A stretch of 64,000 nucleotides of DNA from DATJIG01 sp050260515 (GTDB lineage Bacteria > Pseudomonadota > Alphaproteobacteria > SMXQ01): positions 62,001 to 126,000 of the forward strand of contig JBLNCI010000007.1 in the NCBI GenBank assembly GCA_050260515.1, given 5' to 3'. A program made the position numbers and the translations under genes. How positions within the stretch are numbered: position 1 is the first letter of the stretch; every line of letters starts with the position of its first letter. The notes under the pieces are model-generated. The model was not told where the DNA came from, did not search any database, and was given only the letters and a program-made list of their open reading frames with translations. Shown in pieces: positions 25,309 to 33,396 of the stretch.

Positions 25309-26237
25309 TGGCGCTCCGTCGCCGACGCGGACACCCGCTGCGGATCGCCTTCGAGGCGGCGCTGCTGATCGCGGCGCTGTGGCTCATCGGGCTCGTCTGG
25401 TACGCCCACGACATCTCGAAGCTGACCAAGACCTCGACCGCGGAGACCGCGAACGCCGACGCCGTCGTGGTGCTGACCGGCTCGCCCGACCGCCTGACGC
25501 TGGGCTTCGAGCTGCTCGCCGCCGGCCGCGCGCAGCGGCTCTTCATCTCCGGCGTCTATCGCGGCGTCGACGTGCAGCAGATCCTGCGGGCGCTGCGGCG
25601 CTCGCCCCACGAGGCCGAGAACGCCATCGCGCTCGGCTACGGCGCCGACGACACCGTCGGCAACGCCGAGGAGACCGCGGTGTGGATGGCCAAGGGCGGC
25701 TACACCTCGCTGATCCTGGTGACGTCGAACTTCCACATGCCCCGCGCGCTGGTCGAGTTCCGGGCCGCGATGCCGAAGGTGACCATCGTCCCCCACGCCA
25801 CCGCCGCGGCCTCGTTCAAGATCGACGACTGGTGGCGCTGGCCGGGCACCATCCGCCTGATCGCGAGCGAGTGGACCAAGTATCTCGCCGCCCGGACGAC
25901 GCTCGCGCTCGGGCTGCGGGTGCCGCCGCGCGAGCTGGTCAGTCCGGCGCCGATGGAGCCGCTCGCGCTGCCCGACGCGATGCCGCTGGTGCCGGAAGCG
26001 CGGCCTCCGGCGGCGGCACCCGAAGCGCCAAAGCCACCGCCGGCCGCGACCGCCCCGGCGCCGCGGCCCTCCCCCGCCGCGCCGACGACGACGCCAGCGC
26101 CGCAGCCTGAGCCGCAGATGGACGGCGCCGACGACGATAATCCCGACGAGACGCCGGAGCCGACGCCGCTCCCCGGCGCCGACGCCCCCGAGACCATTCC
26201 CGATCAGAGGCCGACGGCGACGGAGCCGCGCCCGTGA
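25308..26237 (+). CDS. YdcF/SanA-like DUF218 protein with Pro-rich tail
   Basis: 309 residues. An N-terminal membrane helix (about 14-34) is followed by a DUF218/YdcF domain (about 45-205) with VVLTGSPDRL and the conserved SNFHMPRA motif, including its histidine and asparagine. The last 85 residues are a Pro/Ala/Thr/Glu-rich, probably disordered tail, unusual for the family. SanA/YdcF proteins are linked to envelope integrity, with no firm biochemical role. The position between ftsX and plsC, with overlapping codons on both sides, suggests a role in cell-envelope biogenesis. Confidence 0.82.
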   Translation: MALRRRRGHPLRIAFEAALLIAALWLIGLVWYAHDISKLTKTSTAETANADAVVVLTGSPDRLTLGFELLAAGRAQRLFISGVYRGVDVQQILRALRRSPHEAENAIALGYGADDTVGNAEETAVWMAKGGYTSLILVTSNFHMPRALVEFRAAMPKVTIVPHATAAASFKIDDWWRWPGTIRLIASEWTKYLAARTTLALGLRVPPRELVSPAPMEPLALPDAMPLVPEARPPAAAPEAPKPPPAATAPAPRPSPAAPTTTPAPQPEPQMDGADDDNPDETPEPTPLPGADAPETIPDQRPTATEPRP

Positions 26238-26941
26238 CGCTGCTGCGCGCGGCCGTCTTCAACGCGCTGTTCCTGGTCACCACGGCGCTCCTCGCGATCC
26301 TGTTCCTGCCGCTGCTGCTCGCGCCGCCGCTGACGATGGAGGCCGCCGCGCGGTACTGGATCCGCTTCGAGCTCTGGCTGCTCGCGCGCATCGTCGGTCT
26401 CGATCACCGCGTGCTCGGCAACCTGCCCGACGGGCCGTTCATCCTCGCCGCCAAGCACCAGTCGGCATGGGAGACGTTCGCCTTCAACGTGCTGCTGAAG
26501 GATCCCGTGTTCGTCATCAAGCGCGAGCTGTTCTGGGTCCCGTTCTACGGCTGGTACGCGAAGCACGCGGGCATGATCGGCATCGACCGCAAGGGCCGCG
26601 CCGCCACCCTGCGCAAGATGGTGACGGAGGCGCGCGCGGCGCTCGCCGCCAACCGGCCGATCGTCATCTTCCCCGAAGGCACGCGCACCGCGCCGGGCAC
26701 CCCGCCGCGCTATCAGCCGGGGATCGCCGCGCTCTATCAGGCGCTCGCGGTGCCGGTCGTGCCGTGCGCGCTGAATTCCGGGCTGACCTGGGGCCGCCGC
26801 GCGTTCCTGAAGAAGCCCGGCACCATCACCGTCGAATACCTGCCGGCGATCCCGCCCGGGCTCCCGCGCGAGACGTTCATGCGCCGCCTCGAGGACGCGA
26901 TCGAGACCGCGACCGCCTCGCTCGCCACTCCGGCGCCGTAG
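26234..26941 (+). CDS. plsC: 1-acyl-sn-glycerol-3-phosphate acyltransferase
   Basis: Acylates lysophosphatidic acid to phosphatidic acid, the central phospholipid precursor. 235 residues with an N-terminal hydrophobic helix (about 10-32). The catalytic box reads KHQSAWE (His75, Glu80), with Glu where the classical HX4D motif has Asp. The phosphate-binding FPEGTR starts at 146. The GTG start overlaps the ydcF-like stop (GTGA). The Glu variant could be tolerated or could mark a subgroup; activity is inferred from the otherwise intact motifs. Confidence 0.88.
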   Translation: MTLLRAAVFNALFLVTTALLAILFLPLLLAPPLTMEAAARYWIRFELWLLARIVGLDHRVLGNLPDGPFILAAKHQSAWETFAFNVLLKDPVFVIKRELFWVPFYGWYAKHAGMIGIDRKGRAATLRKMVTEARAALAANRPIVIFPEGTRTAPGTPPRYQPGIAALYQALAVPVVPCALNSGLTWGRRAFLKKPGTITVEYLPAIPPGLPRETFMRRLEDAIETATASLATPAP

Positions 26942-26946
26942 CGAAC

Positions 26947-27085
26947 TGTCCCACCGCGTTCGCCGCCGGCCCCCGGCGTGGGACAGCAATTGCCGCGGAA
27001 GTCCGCCAAAAACCCCCAAGTGTCCCACTGTCCCACACTGGCCATTTGGGACACCTGGGACAGTTGGGACACTTTTCAACAGGCG
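26947..27085. repeat. dispersed TGGGACA/TGTCCCA element, copy 2
   Basis: Same length (139 bases) and order of blocks as the element at 3670-3808, beginning five bases after the plsC stop. In this copy the left arm reads AAGTGTCCCA and pairs with the last repeat, TGGGACACTT. In copy 1 the arm reads AACTGTCCCA and pairs with the middle repeat, TGGGACAGTT. Both therefore keep a ten-base outer stem, followed by a short T run. Confidence 0.8.
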
Positions 27086-27221
27086 CCCGTTCTCCACACC
27101 CTCCCGCAGACTTTCCACAGCCCCCTGCCGGGGTTTCCGGAAATCGGCTAGTCTCCGCATGAAGAGTCGGACTCCGCCCGGAGCTCCGGCTCTTTTCTCT
27201 TCCACCACCGCCGAGACTCCC

Positions 27222-28697
27222 ATGACCGCCATTGACGACGCGCGGCAGCGCGAACGCGCGCGCCTCGCACGCGTGTACGCACACGTGCACGACAGCGTGC
27301 TTTTCGACGCCTATCGCGTTTCCCTGCAGCCTGACGGACGATGGAAAAGCGACCCCGCGGGGTTTCTCGTCGACCTGTTGTTCGTGCCGGGCCCAAAAGG
27401 GCCCGAAGACCCGGAGGATGCGGTCGCGTGGGAACCCGCTCGGCCCGGCGCATGGTGGCGCCGCACGGGAGTCGCGACGCTTCTTGGCTCCGACAACATC
27501 GCGCGCGCCGGCACGGCGCCGCTCGCCGTGCATGCGACACCCGAGCGCTGGCTCGCCGCCGGCGGCCGTGGCATCTGCGTGCTCGACTGGTCGGCCGATC
27601 TCCGTGCGCTGCTCGGAGAGGCGCAGCTCGTGACCGACAGCGCGCCGCTCGCCCGCCGTCTCGACCGGGCGCTGGGGCGCTGGGGCGCGACGACGGTCGT
27701 CCCATCGGCCTCGGTGAGGGACAGCATCCCGTTCGATCTGCCGACCGTCGGCACGCAGACGATGCCGACCGATGCATCGCAGGCGGCACTGCGCGCCGAA
27801 CCGGTCGGCGCGTTTCTCGACGCCGAGCTGCTCGAGCGCGAGATGGTGCTCGCCCCGATCATCCCCACCCAGGGGCTCGCGATGCTCTATTCGTGGCGCG
27901 GCATCGGCAAGACGCACCTCGCGCTCGGCATGGCCTACGCGGTCGCCTGCGGCGGCGGCTTCCTGCGCTGGCGCGCGCCGCGCCGGCGCCGCGTCCTCTA
28001 TCTCGACGGCGAGATGCCGGGCCGGCTGATGCAGGAGCGGCTGACCGCGCTCGCCAAGGCCGACGGCGGCGCGCCCGCCAACAACCTCATCGTGCTGAAC
28101 GGCGAGCGCCAGGAGCCGGGCGCGATGCCCAACCTGTCGACGCCCGAGGGCCAACGGCGCATCGAATCGCTGATCGCGCGCGAGGGAATCCAGTTCGTGG
28201 TCATCGACAACATCGGCACGCTGTGCACCGTCGCCAAGGACAACGACGTCGCCTCGTGGCTGCCGATGCAGTCGTGGCTTCTCGACCTCCGACGGCGCGG
28301 CGTGTCGGTGCTCCTCGTCCATCACGCGGGCAAGGGCGGCGCCCAGCGCGGCACCTCGAGTCGCGAGGACATCCTCGACACCTCGATCCGCCTCGTGCGC
28401 CCGGCCGACTACCAGGCGAGCGAAGGCTGCCGGCTGGAGGTGCGGTTCGAGAAGACCCGCGGGCTGTTCGGCAAGGACGTCGCGCCGTTCGAGGCCAGGC
28501 TCGACACCGTCGACGGCCGCGCGGTGTGGACGATGCGCGACGTCGACGACCTCGCCTTCGCCCGGGAGCTGTTCGGCAAGGGCACCAGCGTGCGCGACGC
28601 GGCGGACGCGCTCGGCATCAGCAAGTCGGCCGCGCACCGGCTCAAGCATCAGGTCGACGCCGAGCGGGTGGCAGACGCCGCAGCGGCGCCGCAGTGA
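27222..28697 (+). CDS. RepA-like AAA ATPase with C-terminal HTH
   Basis: 491 residues. The N-terminal 200 residues are unassigned. The middle is a RecA-fold ATPase of the RepA/RSF1010-helicase type: Walker A SWRGIGKT (224-231), LYLDGEMP after the second strand, Walker B QFVVIDN (324-330) and the LLVHHAGKGGAQRGTSS loop. The C-terminal end (about 440-475) predicts a helix-turn-helix (SVRDAADALGISKSAAHRLKHQV). Such proteins are found on plasmids and prophages but also as chromosomal orphans. No integrase, structural gene or plasmid partition gene lies nearby. The ATG at 27222 was chosen over an earlier one at 27159. Confidence 0.8.
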   Translation: MTAIDDARQRERARLARVYAHVHDSVLFDAYRVSLQPDGRWKSDPAGFLVDLLFVPGPKGPEDPEDAVAWEPARPGAWWRRTGVATLLGSDNIARAGTAPLAVHATPERWLAAGGRGICVLDWSADLRALLGEAQLVTDSAPLARRLDRALGRWGATTVVPSASVRDSIPFDLPTVGTQTMPTDASQAALRAEPVGAFLDAELLEREMVLAPIIPTQGLAMLYSWRGIGKTHLALGMAYAVACGGGFLRWRAPRRRRVLYLDGEMPGRLMQERLTALAKADGGAPANNLIVLNGERQEPGAMPNLSTPEGQRRIESLIAREGIQFVVIDNIGTLCTVAKDNDVASWLPMQSWLLDLRRRGVSVLLVHHAGKGGAQRGTSSREDILDTSIRLVRPADYQASEGCRLEVRFEKTRGLFGKDVAPFEARLDTVDGRAVWTMRDVDDLAFARELFGKGTSVRDAADALGISKSAAHRLKHQVDAERVADAAAAPQ

Positions 28698-28699
28698 CG

Positions 28700-28724
28700 G
28701 GAACGCGGGCGGGCTCCGGCCGTT
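28700..28724 (+). promoter_or_regulatory. EcfG-type promoter of the first Crp/Fnr gene
   Basis: GGAAC (28700-28704), 16 bases, CGTT (28721-28724), 43 bases before the GTG start. Its last base is the first base of the 20-bp palindrome at 28724-28743, so a regulator bound there would block the -10 region. Confidence 0.65.
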
Positions 28725-28743
28725 ATGTTAACCGGATGACATA
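28724..28743. promoter_or_regulatory. palindromic operator, site 1
   Basis: TATGTTAACCGGATGACATA, outer arms TATGT and ACATA separated by ten bases. It shares its half-site with sites at 29891-29910 and 30360-30379. The location over the -10/start region suggests repression, perhaps autoregulation by the adjacent Crp/Fnr protein (inference). Confidence 0.55.
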
Positions 28744-28767
28744 CGCCCCCGACGGCAAGGCGACGAC

Positions 28768-29469
28768 GTGCCCAACACCTCGAACCGACTCCTTGCGGCG
28801 CTGCCCGATGCCGAGTACCGGCTGCTCCAGCCGCACATCGAAGTGATGACGCTGCCGCAGCACCAGGTTCTGTTCGGCGAGGGTATGCCGGTCAGGCGCG
28901 GCTACTTTCCCCTGCGCGGCTTCATCTCCTATGTCGCAATGCTCGACGACGGGCCGATCGTCGAAACCGCGAGCATCGGTCCCGAGGGCGTTGCCGGAGC
29001 GCCGCTGTTCTCGCCAAGCGGCACCGCGCCGATCACCGCGATCGCGCAAATGCCCTGCCAGTGCGCGACGATCCCGGCGCGCACTCTCGACGACGTGATG
29101 CAGGACACTCCGGTGCTTGCTGCGCTGGCCCGCCGCTACTTCGAGGCGCTGCTCGCGCAGGCGTTCCAGAACGTCGCGTGCAACAGCGCGCATTCCATCG
29201 AGCAGCGCACCGCGAAATGGCTGCTGCTGTCAGCGGACCGCGCGCAGTCGGACGAGTTCCCGCTGACACAGGAATTCCTCGGACAGATGCTCGGCGTGTC
29301 GCGGCAGACGGTGGCGCGCGCCGCCGCGGCATTCGAGGATGGGGGGATCATCACCTACCGCCGCGGCCGGGTGACGATCACCAGCCGCGACAATCTGATG
29401 GGCGTATCGTGCTCCTGCTACGTGGCGATCCGAGACCGCTACGAGGCGGTGATGCGGTGCGCCGGCTAG
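28768..29469 (+). CDS. Crp/Fnr-family transcription regulator 1
   Basis: A DNA-binding regulator of 233 residues. The cyclic-nucleotide-binding-like beta-roll (about 10-125) carries GPEGVAG in place of the cAMP-contacting loop, so cAMP is unlikely to be the ligand. The winged HTH is at about 165-215 (LTQEFLGQMLGVSRQTVARAAAAF). There are no N-terminal FNR iron-sulfur cysteines, but the C-terminus has a CSCY motif also found in regulator 2. It starts with GTG and is preceded by an EcfG-type promoter and a palindrome. It is strongly similar throughout to the paralog at 30494-31198. Confidence 0.88.
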   Translation: MPNTSNRLLAALPDAEYRLLQPHIEVMTLPQHQVLFGEGMPVRRGYFPLRGFISYVAMLDDGPIVETASIGPEGVAGAPLFSPSGTAPITAIAQMPCQCATIPARTLDDVMQDTPVLAALARRYFEALLAQAFQNVACNSAHSIEQRTAKWLLLSADRAQSDEFPLTQEFLGQMLGVSRQTVARAAAAFEDGGIITYRRGRVTITSRDNLMGVSCSCYVAIRDRYEAVMRCAG

Positions 29470-29478
29470 TCGCCACCC

Positions 29479-29832
29479 CTAGGCGTCGCGGCTTTCGAGA
29501 AGCTCCGCCAGGCGCTCGCAGTGGTCGGCGAGGGAACGGAGCACACGGCGGCGCGCGTCGCTGACCTCGAGGCTCAACGCCGCCTCGCGCAGATAGCCGC
29601 ACTCGACGACCCAGAATTCCGACGCCGCGCCGCGGCGCGGCATGCGGTCGGCCCCGGTCGGCGGGTCGGAGTCGGTCGTCGCTCCGCGCGCGTGCAGCAG
29701 ATCGACGAGCTCGGTCTCAAGCTCGACCGCGTACGCGAGCAGCGCGTCACGCAGGGCCGTGTCGTCGCGGAACTCCGCGGCGAGCGCCCGTGCGTATCGA
29801 ATGCTGTTGCGGAGCCTCTCGACCGTGAGCAC
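29479..29832 (-). CDS. small helical protein A of the Crp/Fnr island
   Basis: 117 residues, no known domain. Residues about 5-40 form a charged helix pair with the pattern AR.LA ... L..YA.ELE, shared with four other small proteins nearby. The second half continues as helices after a Gly/Pro linker. It resembles the gene at 29963-30283 over its whole length. The GTG at 29832 was chosen because GAGG lies upstream and it matches the paralog start; longer frames use TTG or GTG further upstream. A perfect palindrome lies 59 bases upstream. It is convergent with regulator 1, with a nine-base gap. Confidence 0.65.
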   Translation of the reverse strand: MLTVERLRNSIRYARALAAEFRDDTALRDALLAYAVELETELVDLLHARGATTDSDPPTGADRMPRRGAASEFWVVECGYLREAALSLEVSDARRRVLRSLADHCERLAELLESRDA

Positions 29833-29890
29833 TCGTTCCTCGGGGCGCGTCGAACCGGCCTCAGCGAACACCACGCGCAGCCGCCGCGAC

Positions 29891-29910
29891 AATGTTACCT
29901 ATGTAACATT
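29891..29910. promoter_or_regulatory. palindromic operator, site 2
   Basis: AATGTTACCTATGTAACATT: perfect eight-base arms (AATGTTAC/GTAACATT) around four bases. It lies between small genes A and B and is in position to control gene A. It is the best-conserved member of the three-site set. Confidence 0.65.
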
Positions 29911-29962
29911 ATCACGTCCGGTGCCGGCGCGACGGCGCGAGCGCCCGAACGCACCGACTCCG

Positions 29963-30283
29963 TCAGCGCCGCGGCGTCGTGAGCGTGGCGAGGCGGGCGC
30001 ACTCATCCGCGAGGATCTGGAGCAATCTGCGGTTCTCGTCCATCTCCGCGAGCGCCTCGATGCGGAGGCGCTCGCTCTCGCGCAGCCAGTACGAAGGCTC
30101 GACGTTCCCGCCGCCGTGGTCGGCGTGCTCCGCGTGGCGGGCGCTGAGTCGCTCCCGCACTTCCTGCTCGACCTCGAGCGCGTAGGCGATGAGCGCACGC
30201 GCGGTGGTCGGGTCGGAAATGGAGTCCGCCGCCATCTCGCGGGCGCGGCGCGCCTTCCTGAGAAGCCCCTGAAGCGTGCGCAC
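29963..30283 (-). CDS. small helical protein B of the Crp/Fnr island
   Basis: 106 residues beginning with GTG, with a G-rich ribosome site ahead. The helical pattern KARRAREMAAD ... ALIAYALEVEQEV matches protein A, as does the C-terminal ENRRLLQILADECARLATL. It is soluble and has no signal peptide. The region upstream contains the 30360-30379 palindrome shared with regulator 2 on the opposite strand. The function is unknown; the proteins may be small interaction partners in stress signalling, but this is only a guess from context. Confidence 0.65.
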   Translation of the reverse strand: MRTLQGLLRKARRAREMAADSISDPTTARALIAYALEVEQEVRERLSARHAEHADHGGGNVEPSYWLRESERLRIEALAEMDENRRLLQILADECARLATLTTPRR

Positions 30284-30359
30284 GCCACATCCCCCACAGT
30301 CCGCGCGCGGTCACGCGGATGCGCCTTGGTACGCGCAACAGCGGACCGACCTCAAGTGT

Positions 30360-30379
30360 TATGTCGGCTATTTAACATA
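30360..30379. promoter_or_regulatory. palindromic operator, site 3
   Basis: TATGTCGGCTATTTAACATA, arms TATGT and ACATA with the same ten-base spacing as site 1. It sits in the divergent gap between small gene B (start 77 bases away) and regulator 2 (start 115 bases away), within an AT-rich stretch unusual for this genome. Confidence 0.55.
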
Positions 30380-30493
30380 TGTACGTTACCGGTACGGCAG
30401 ACAGCCCGGCGAATTCTGGCCAAGTTCAACGACTTACCACCCCGGCGCACCGGCCGCCGCGGTTGGCCCCGTCGAACAACACGCCGTCGTCCC

Positions 30494-31198
30494 ATGCCGA
30501 ACCGCGACAATCGACTCCTGGGCGCATTGCCCGCCGACGAGCACCGGCGCCTGGACCCCTATCTCGAGCACGTCGTGTTGTCGCCGCGCCAGGTCCTGTT
30601 CGAGGACGGGGCCCCGGTGAAGCGCAGCTACTTCCCGCTGCGGGGCTTCATCTCCTACGTCGCCGTGCTCGAGGATGGACCGGTGGTCGAGACCGCGACG
30701 GTGGGACCCGAGGGAGTCGCGGGCGCGCCGCTGTTCATCGAGGACAACGCGGCGCCGACGACCGCCGTCGCCCAGGTCGCGTGCGAGTGCCTGACCTTGC
30801 CCGCGCGCAGCTTGAAGCGGCTCATGCCGGACTGTCCGACGCTGACCGCGCTGATGCGCGGCTACGGCCAGGCGCTGTTCGCGCAGACGCTGCAGAATGT
30901 CGCCTGCAACACCGTCCACACCGTCGCCGAGCGCATGGCCAAGTGGCTGCTGCTCTCCGCCGACCGCTCGCTCGCGACGGAGTTCCAGCTCACCCAGGAG
31001 TTCCTCGGCCAGATGCTGGGGGTCACGCGGCAGACCGTCGCGCGCTTCGCCGCGGCGTTCCAGGACGCCGGGATCATCGACTACCGCCGCGGCAAGGTGG
31101 CGATCCGCAGCCGCAAGCGCCTCGCCGAGGCGGCGTGCTCTTGCTACGACACCATGCGTCGCCGCTACGAGAGCCTTCTGCCGAACGCCCGCAACTGA
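30494..31198 (+). CDS. Crp/Fnr-family transcription regulator 2
   Basis: A 234-residue paralog of regulator 1 with the same layout: beta-roll with GPEGVAGAPLF, a dimerisation helix starting NVACNTVH, the LLLSADR linker, winged HTH (LTQEFLGQMLGVTRQTVARFAAAF) and a C-terminal ACSCY motif. The recognition helices of the two proteins are nearly identical, so they could bind the same sites. The ATG at 30494 aligns with the start of paralog 1. It has no EcfG-type promoter, unlike paralog 1, so the two are probably expressed under different conditions. Confidence 0.88.
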   Translation: MPNRDNRLLGALPADEHRRLDPYLEHVVLSPRQVLFEDGAPVKRSYFPLRGFISYVAVLEDGPVVETATVGPEGVAGAPLFIEDNAAPTTAVAQVACECLTLPARSLKRLMPDCPTLTALMRGYGQALFAQTLQNVACNTVHTVAERMAKWLLLSADRSLATEFQLTQEFLGQMLGVTRQTVARFAAAFQDAGIIDYRRGKVAIRSRKRLAEAACSCYDTMRRRYESLLPNARN

Positions 31199-31211
31199 CC
31201 GCTTGGCCGCG

Positions 31212-31775
31212 TCAGGTCCGGAAGCGGGAGCCGAGCACCGGGCGCAGCCGCCGTACCGCCGCGGTCACGTCGTCCACCGAGTGGATGAGGTACTCGACCT
31301 CGCCGTTGTCGTCGAGCACCGGCGCGTTGACCGGGCTCCAGTGACGCTCGACGAACTCGCCGTTGCGATCGCGGACGTCGTAGCGCTGCCAGTGCATCTT
31401 GTCGATGCGCTTACCCGACACGACGCGGTCGAACGAAGCCGCGAGCTTCGCCACACCGTCGGCCTCGGGATCCGCGGGGTTGTCGGGGAACACGTCGAAC
31501 ATCTGCCGTCCGAGGATGGCCTCGGGATCGGTCATCGTGAGACGCGCGTACATCGGATTGACGTCGACGATCCTGAAGCCGCGGTCGAGCAGCAGATAGC
31601 CGTGCGGCGCCGCCTCGAACCAGCGTTGATCGGCGCGGACCGGTGTCCACCCGTTACGGCTCGCCTGCAAATTCCACGATGCGTCCGACATCCCTAGACC
31701 ATCGATCCCTGACAGCGACACAGGCCTAAACACTACGGGTGACTCTGGAAGGGCCGCAACCGGCAAACGCCGCAT
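31212..31775 (-). CDS. PAS domain protein
   Basis: 187 residues with a single PAS sensory domain (about 45-165): YLLLDRGFRIVDVNPMYARLT at its start and the C-terminal strand WSPVNAPVLDDNGEVEYLIHSVDDV. It has no output domain. A very strong G-rich ribosome site before the ATG at 31775 favours that start; an internal ATG at 31691 would give 159 residues. It is convergent with regulator 2. It might pass signals to a partner such as the histidine kinase at 32270, by analogy with PAS-only proteins; ligand unknown. Confidence 0.8.
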   Translation of the reverse strand: MRRLPVAALPESPVVFRPVSLSGIDGLGMSDASWNLQASRNGWTPVRADQRWFEAAPHGYLLLDRGFRIVDVNPMYARLTMTDPEAILGRQMFDVFPDNPADPEADGVAKLAASFDRVVSGKRIDKMHWQRYDVRDRNGEFVERHWSPVNAPVLDDNGEVEYLIHSVDDVTAAVRRLRPVLGSRFRT

Positions 31776-31924
31776 CTTGAGCCCCCTCCCTTGCAGACGG
31801 CCGGCGCGCGGCGGGTCGGGAACGGGGCACGGCGGGGCATCGCGCGCCCAATTGGCTACAGCGCCGCTCCGCCCGGAGCGACGTTGCTGTCCCGAGGGGC
31901 CCTCGGAGGGCTCACGGAGGCACG

Positions 31925-32182
31925 ATGTCGCGAGCGGATCCGATCTTCCTCGAACGCGCGCAGATCCTGCGCCGCCGCGCCCGTCAGGCCCGCCGGCTGG
32001 CCGCAGGGATGCTGGGTCACGCCGTGGCCCGCGATCTCGAGAGCTTCGCCGCCGAGATGGACGACGAGGCGGCGATGCTCGAAATGCGTGGAGGCATCCT
32101 CGGCGACACCGCGACGGTCCGCGGGCTGCTCGAGGACCTCCGCCCGCGGCTCCCGCGCCTCGCGCCGCCGAAGGTCGGGTGA
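31925..32182 (+). CDS. small helical protein C
   Basis: 85 residues with a ribosome site (GGAGG) ahead of the ATG. Residues 10-50 repeat the pattern RARQARRLAAG ... LESFAAEMDDEAAML seen in proteins A and B and in D and E downstream. There is no signal peptide. It lies 87 bases upstream of the histidine kinase gene, same strand, and may be co-transcribed. Function unknown. Confidence 0.65.
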   Translation: MSRADPIFLERAQILRRRARQARRLAAGMLGHAVARDLESFAAEMDDEAAMLEMRGGILGDTATVRGLLEDLRPRLPRLAPPKVG

Positions 32183-32269
32183 CGCACCGCCCGCAGATGT
32201 CCGCTCGTTGACACTCTCACGGGGGCTCGGGCGCCGCCATCCTCAAGAGCCGTCCGGCGGAGAGATCCG

Positions 32270-33265
32270 ATGCCCGCGCTTGCATTCGCCGACGCCCTGA
32301 TCGCCACCACGCGCCGCTGGGGCCACCTCAAGCGGTACGCGGCGGCGACGGCGCTGGTCGCCACCGCCGGAATCCTGCGGGCGGTCTTCGACCCGCTCCT
32401 CGACGGCTACAACTACTTCCTGTTCGAGTGCGCCGTCGCGCTCGCGGCGCTGTTCCTGAACCATGCGTCGAGCCTCGTCGCGACGGCGCTGAGCGTTCTC
32501 GTCATCGTCTTCCTGTTCACGGATCCGCCGTTCTCGCTGGTCGAGAACCGGGAGGACCTCGGCGCACTGGGGATCTTCGTCCTCGTGTGCCTGCTGATCG
32601 GCGTCGCCGGCGAATCGCTGCGCAAGCTCGCCGACCGCCTCGACGAGCAGCGGGCCGAGAAGGAGACGCTCTATCGCGAGCTGAGCCACCGCACCGCCAA
32701 CAACCTCCAGATCATCGGCGCGACCATCGCGATGGAGGCAACGCGCACGACGAACCCGGAGACCCGCGAGCGCCTGCGTTCGATCGCCGACCGCATCGGC
32801 GGCATCACCCGCGTCGATCGCCTGCTCGCGTTGCGCGAGCCCCAGGGCGAGATCGACGCGGGCGACTATCTGCAGCACCTGTGCAACTCGATCGGGACCA
32901 CCCTGATCGGCCAGCGTCCGATCACCATCGTCGCCGAAGCCGAACCGGTGCTGGTGTCCCACGACCTCGCCGAGACGCTCGGCATCGCCGCGAACGAGCT
33001 GGTGACCAACTCCGTCAAGCATGCGTTCCCGCACGGCGCGCCCGGGACGATCACCGTGCGCCTCAACCGTACCGGCGACGGCTTACGCCTCGTCGTCGAG
33101 GACGACGGCCGGGGGTGCGCCACCGACGCCCGCAGCGGGACGGGGTGGAAGCTGATCACGTCGCTGATCGGCAAGTACAAGGGAACGCTGACCAACGAAG
33201 GCGCCTCGCCGGGCTGCCGCATGACCCTCACGATCCCGCAGCTGCCGAAGCCCAGGCGAACCTGA
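32270..33265 (+). CDS. membrane sensor histidine kinase, HWE/HisKA_2 type
   Basis: 331 residues. Three to four hydrophobic helices (about 25-115, DUF4118-like) form a membrane-embedded sensor without a large periplasmic domain. The kinase core follows, with the phosphoacceptor His140 in ELSHRTANNLQ (the HisKA_2/HWE box) and the N-box AANELVTNSVKHAFPHG and G-box EDDGRGC of the ATPase. Kinases of this class feed the PhyR general-stress switch in many alphaproteobacteria. No response regulator is adjacent, which fits a hub-type partner encoded elsewhere (inference). Confidence 0.87.
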   Translation: MPALAFADALIATTRRWGHLKRYAAATALVATAGILRAVFDPLLDGYNYFLFECAVALAALFLNHASSLVATALSVLVIVFLFTDPPFSLVENREDLGALGIFVLVCLLIGVAGESLRKLADRLDEQRAEKETLYRELSHRTANNLQIIGATIAMEATRTTNPETRERLRSIADRIGGITRVDRLLALREPQGEIDAGDYLQHLCNSIGTTLIGQRPITIVAEAEPVLVSHDLAETLGIAANELVTNSVKHAFPHGAPGTITVRLNRTGDGLRLVVEDDGRGCATDARSGTGWKLITSLIGKYKGTLTNEGASPGCRMTLTIPQLPKPRRT

Positions 33266-33396
33266 GCCGCGTTCACGCAAACGTCAGCGAGACGTCGCCG
33301 TGGATGTCACAGCGACTTTGATCCAGCGCACGCGGAAAGCGGCTCGCAACTCTAGAACCGGTCGGGCCAACACACATCCCGACCGAGAGAACCGCA

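Noticed and set aside
31815..31840. Sixth EcfG-type promoter before small gene C
   Set aside because: GGAAC is present but the sequence 16-17 bases later is TCGC or CGCG, not CGTT.
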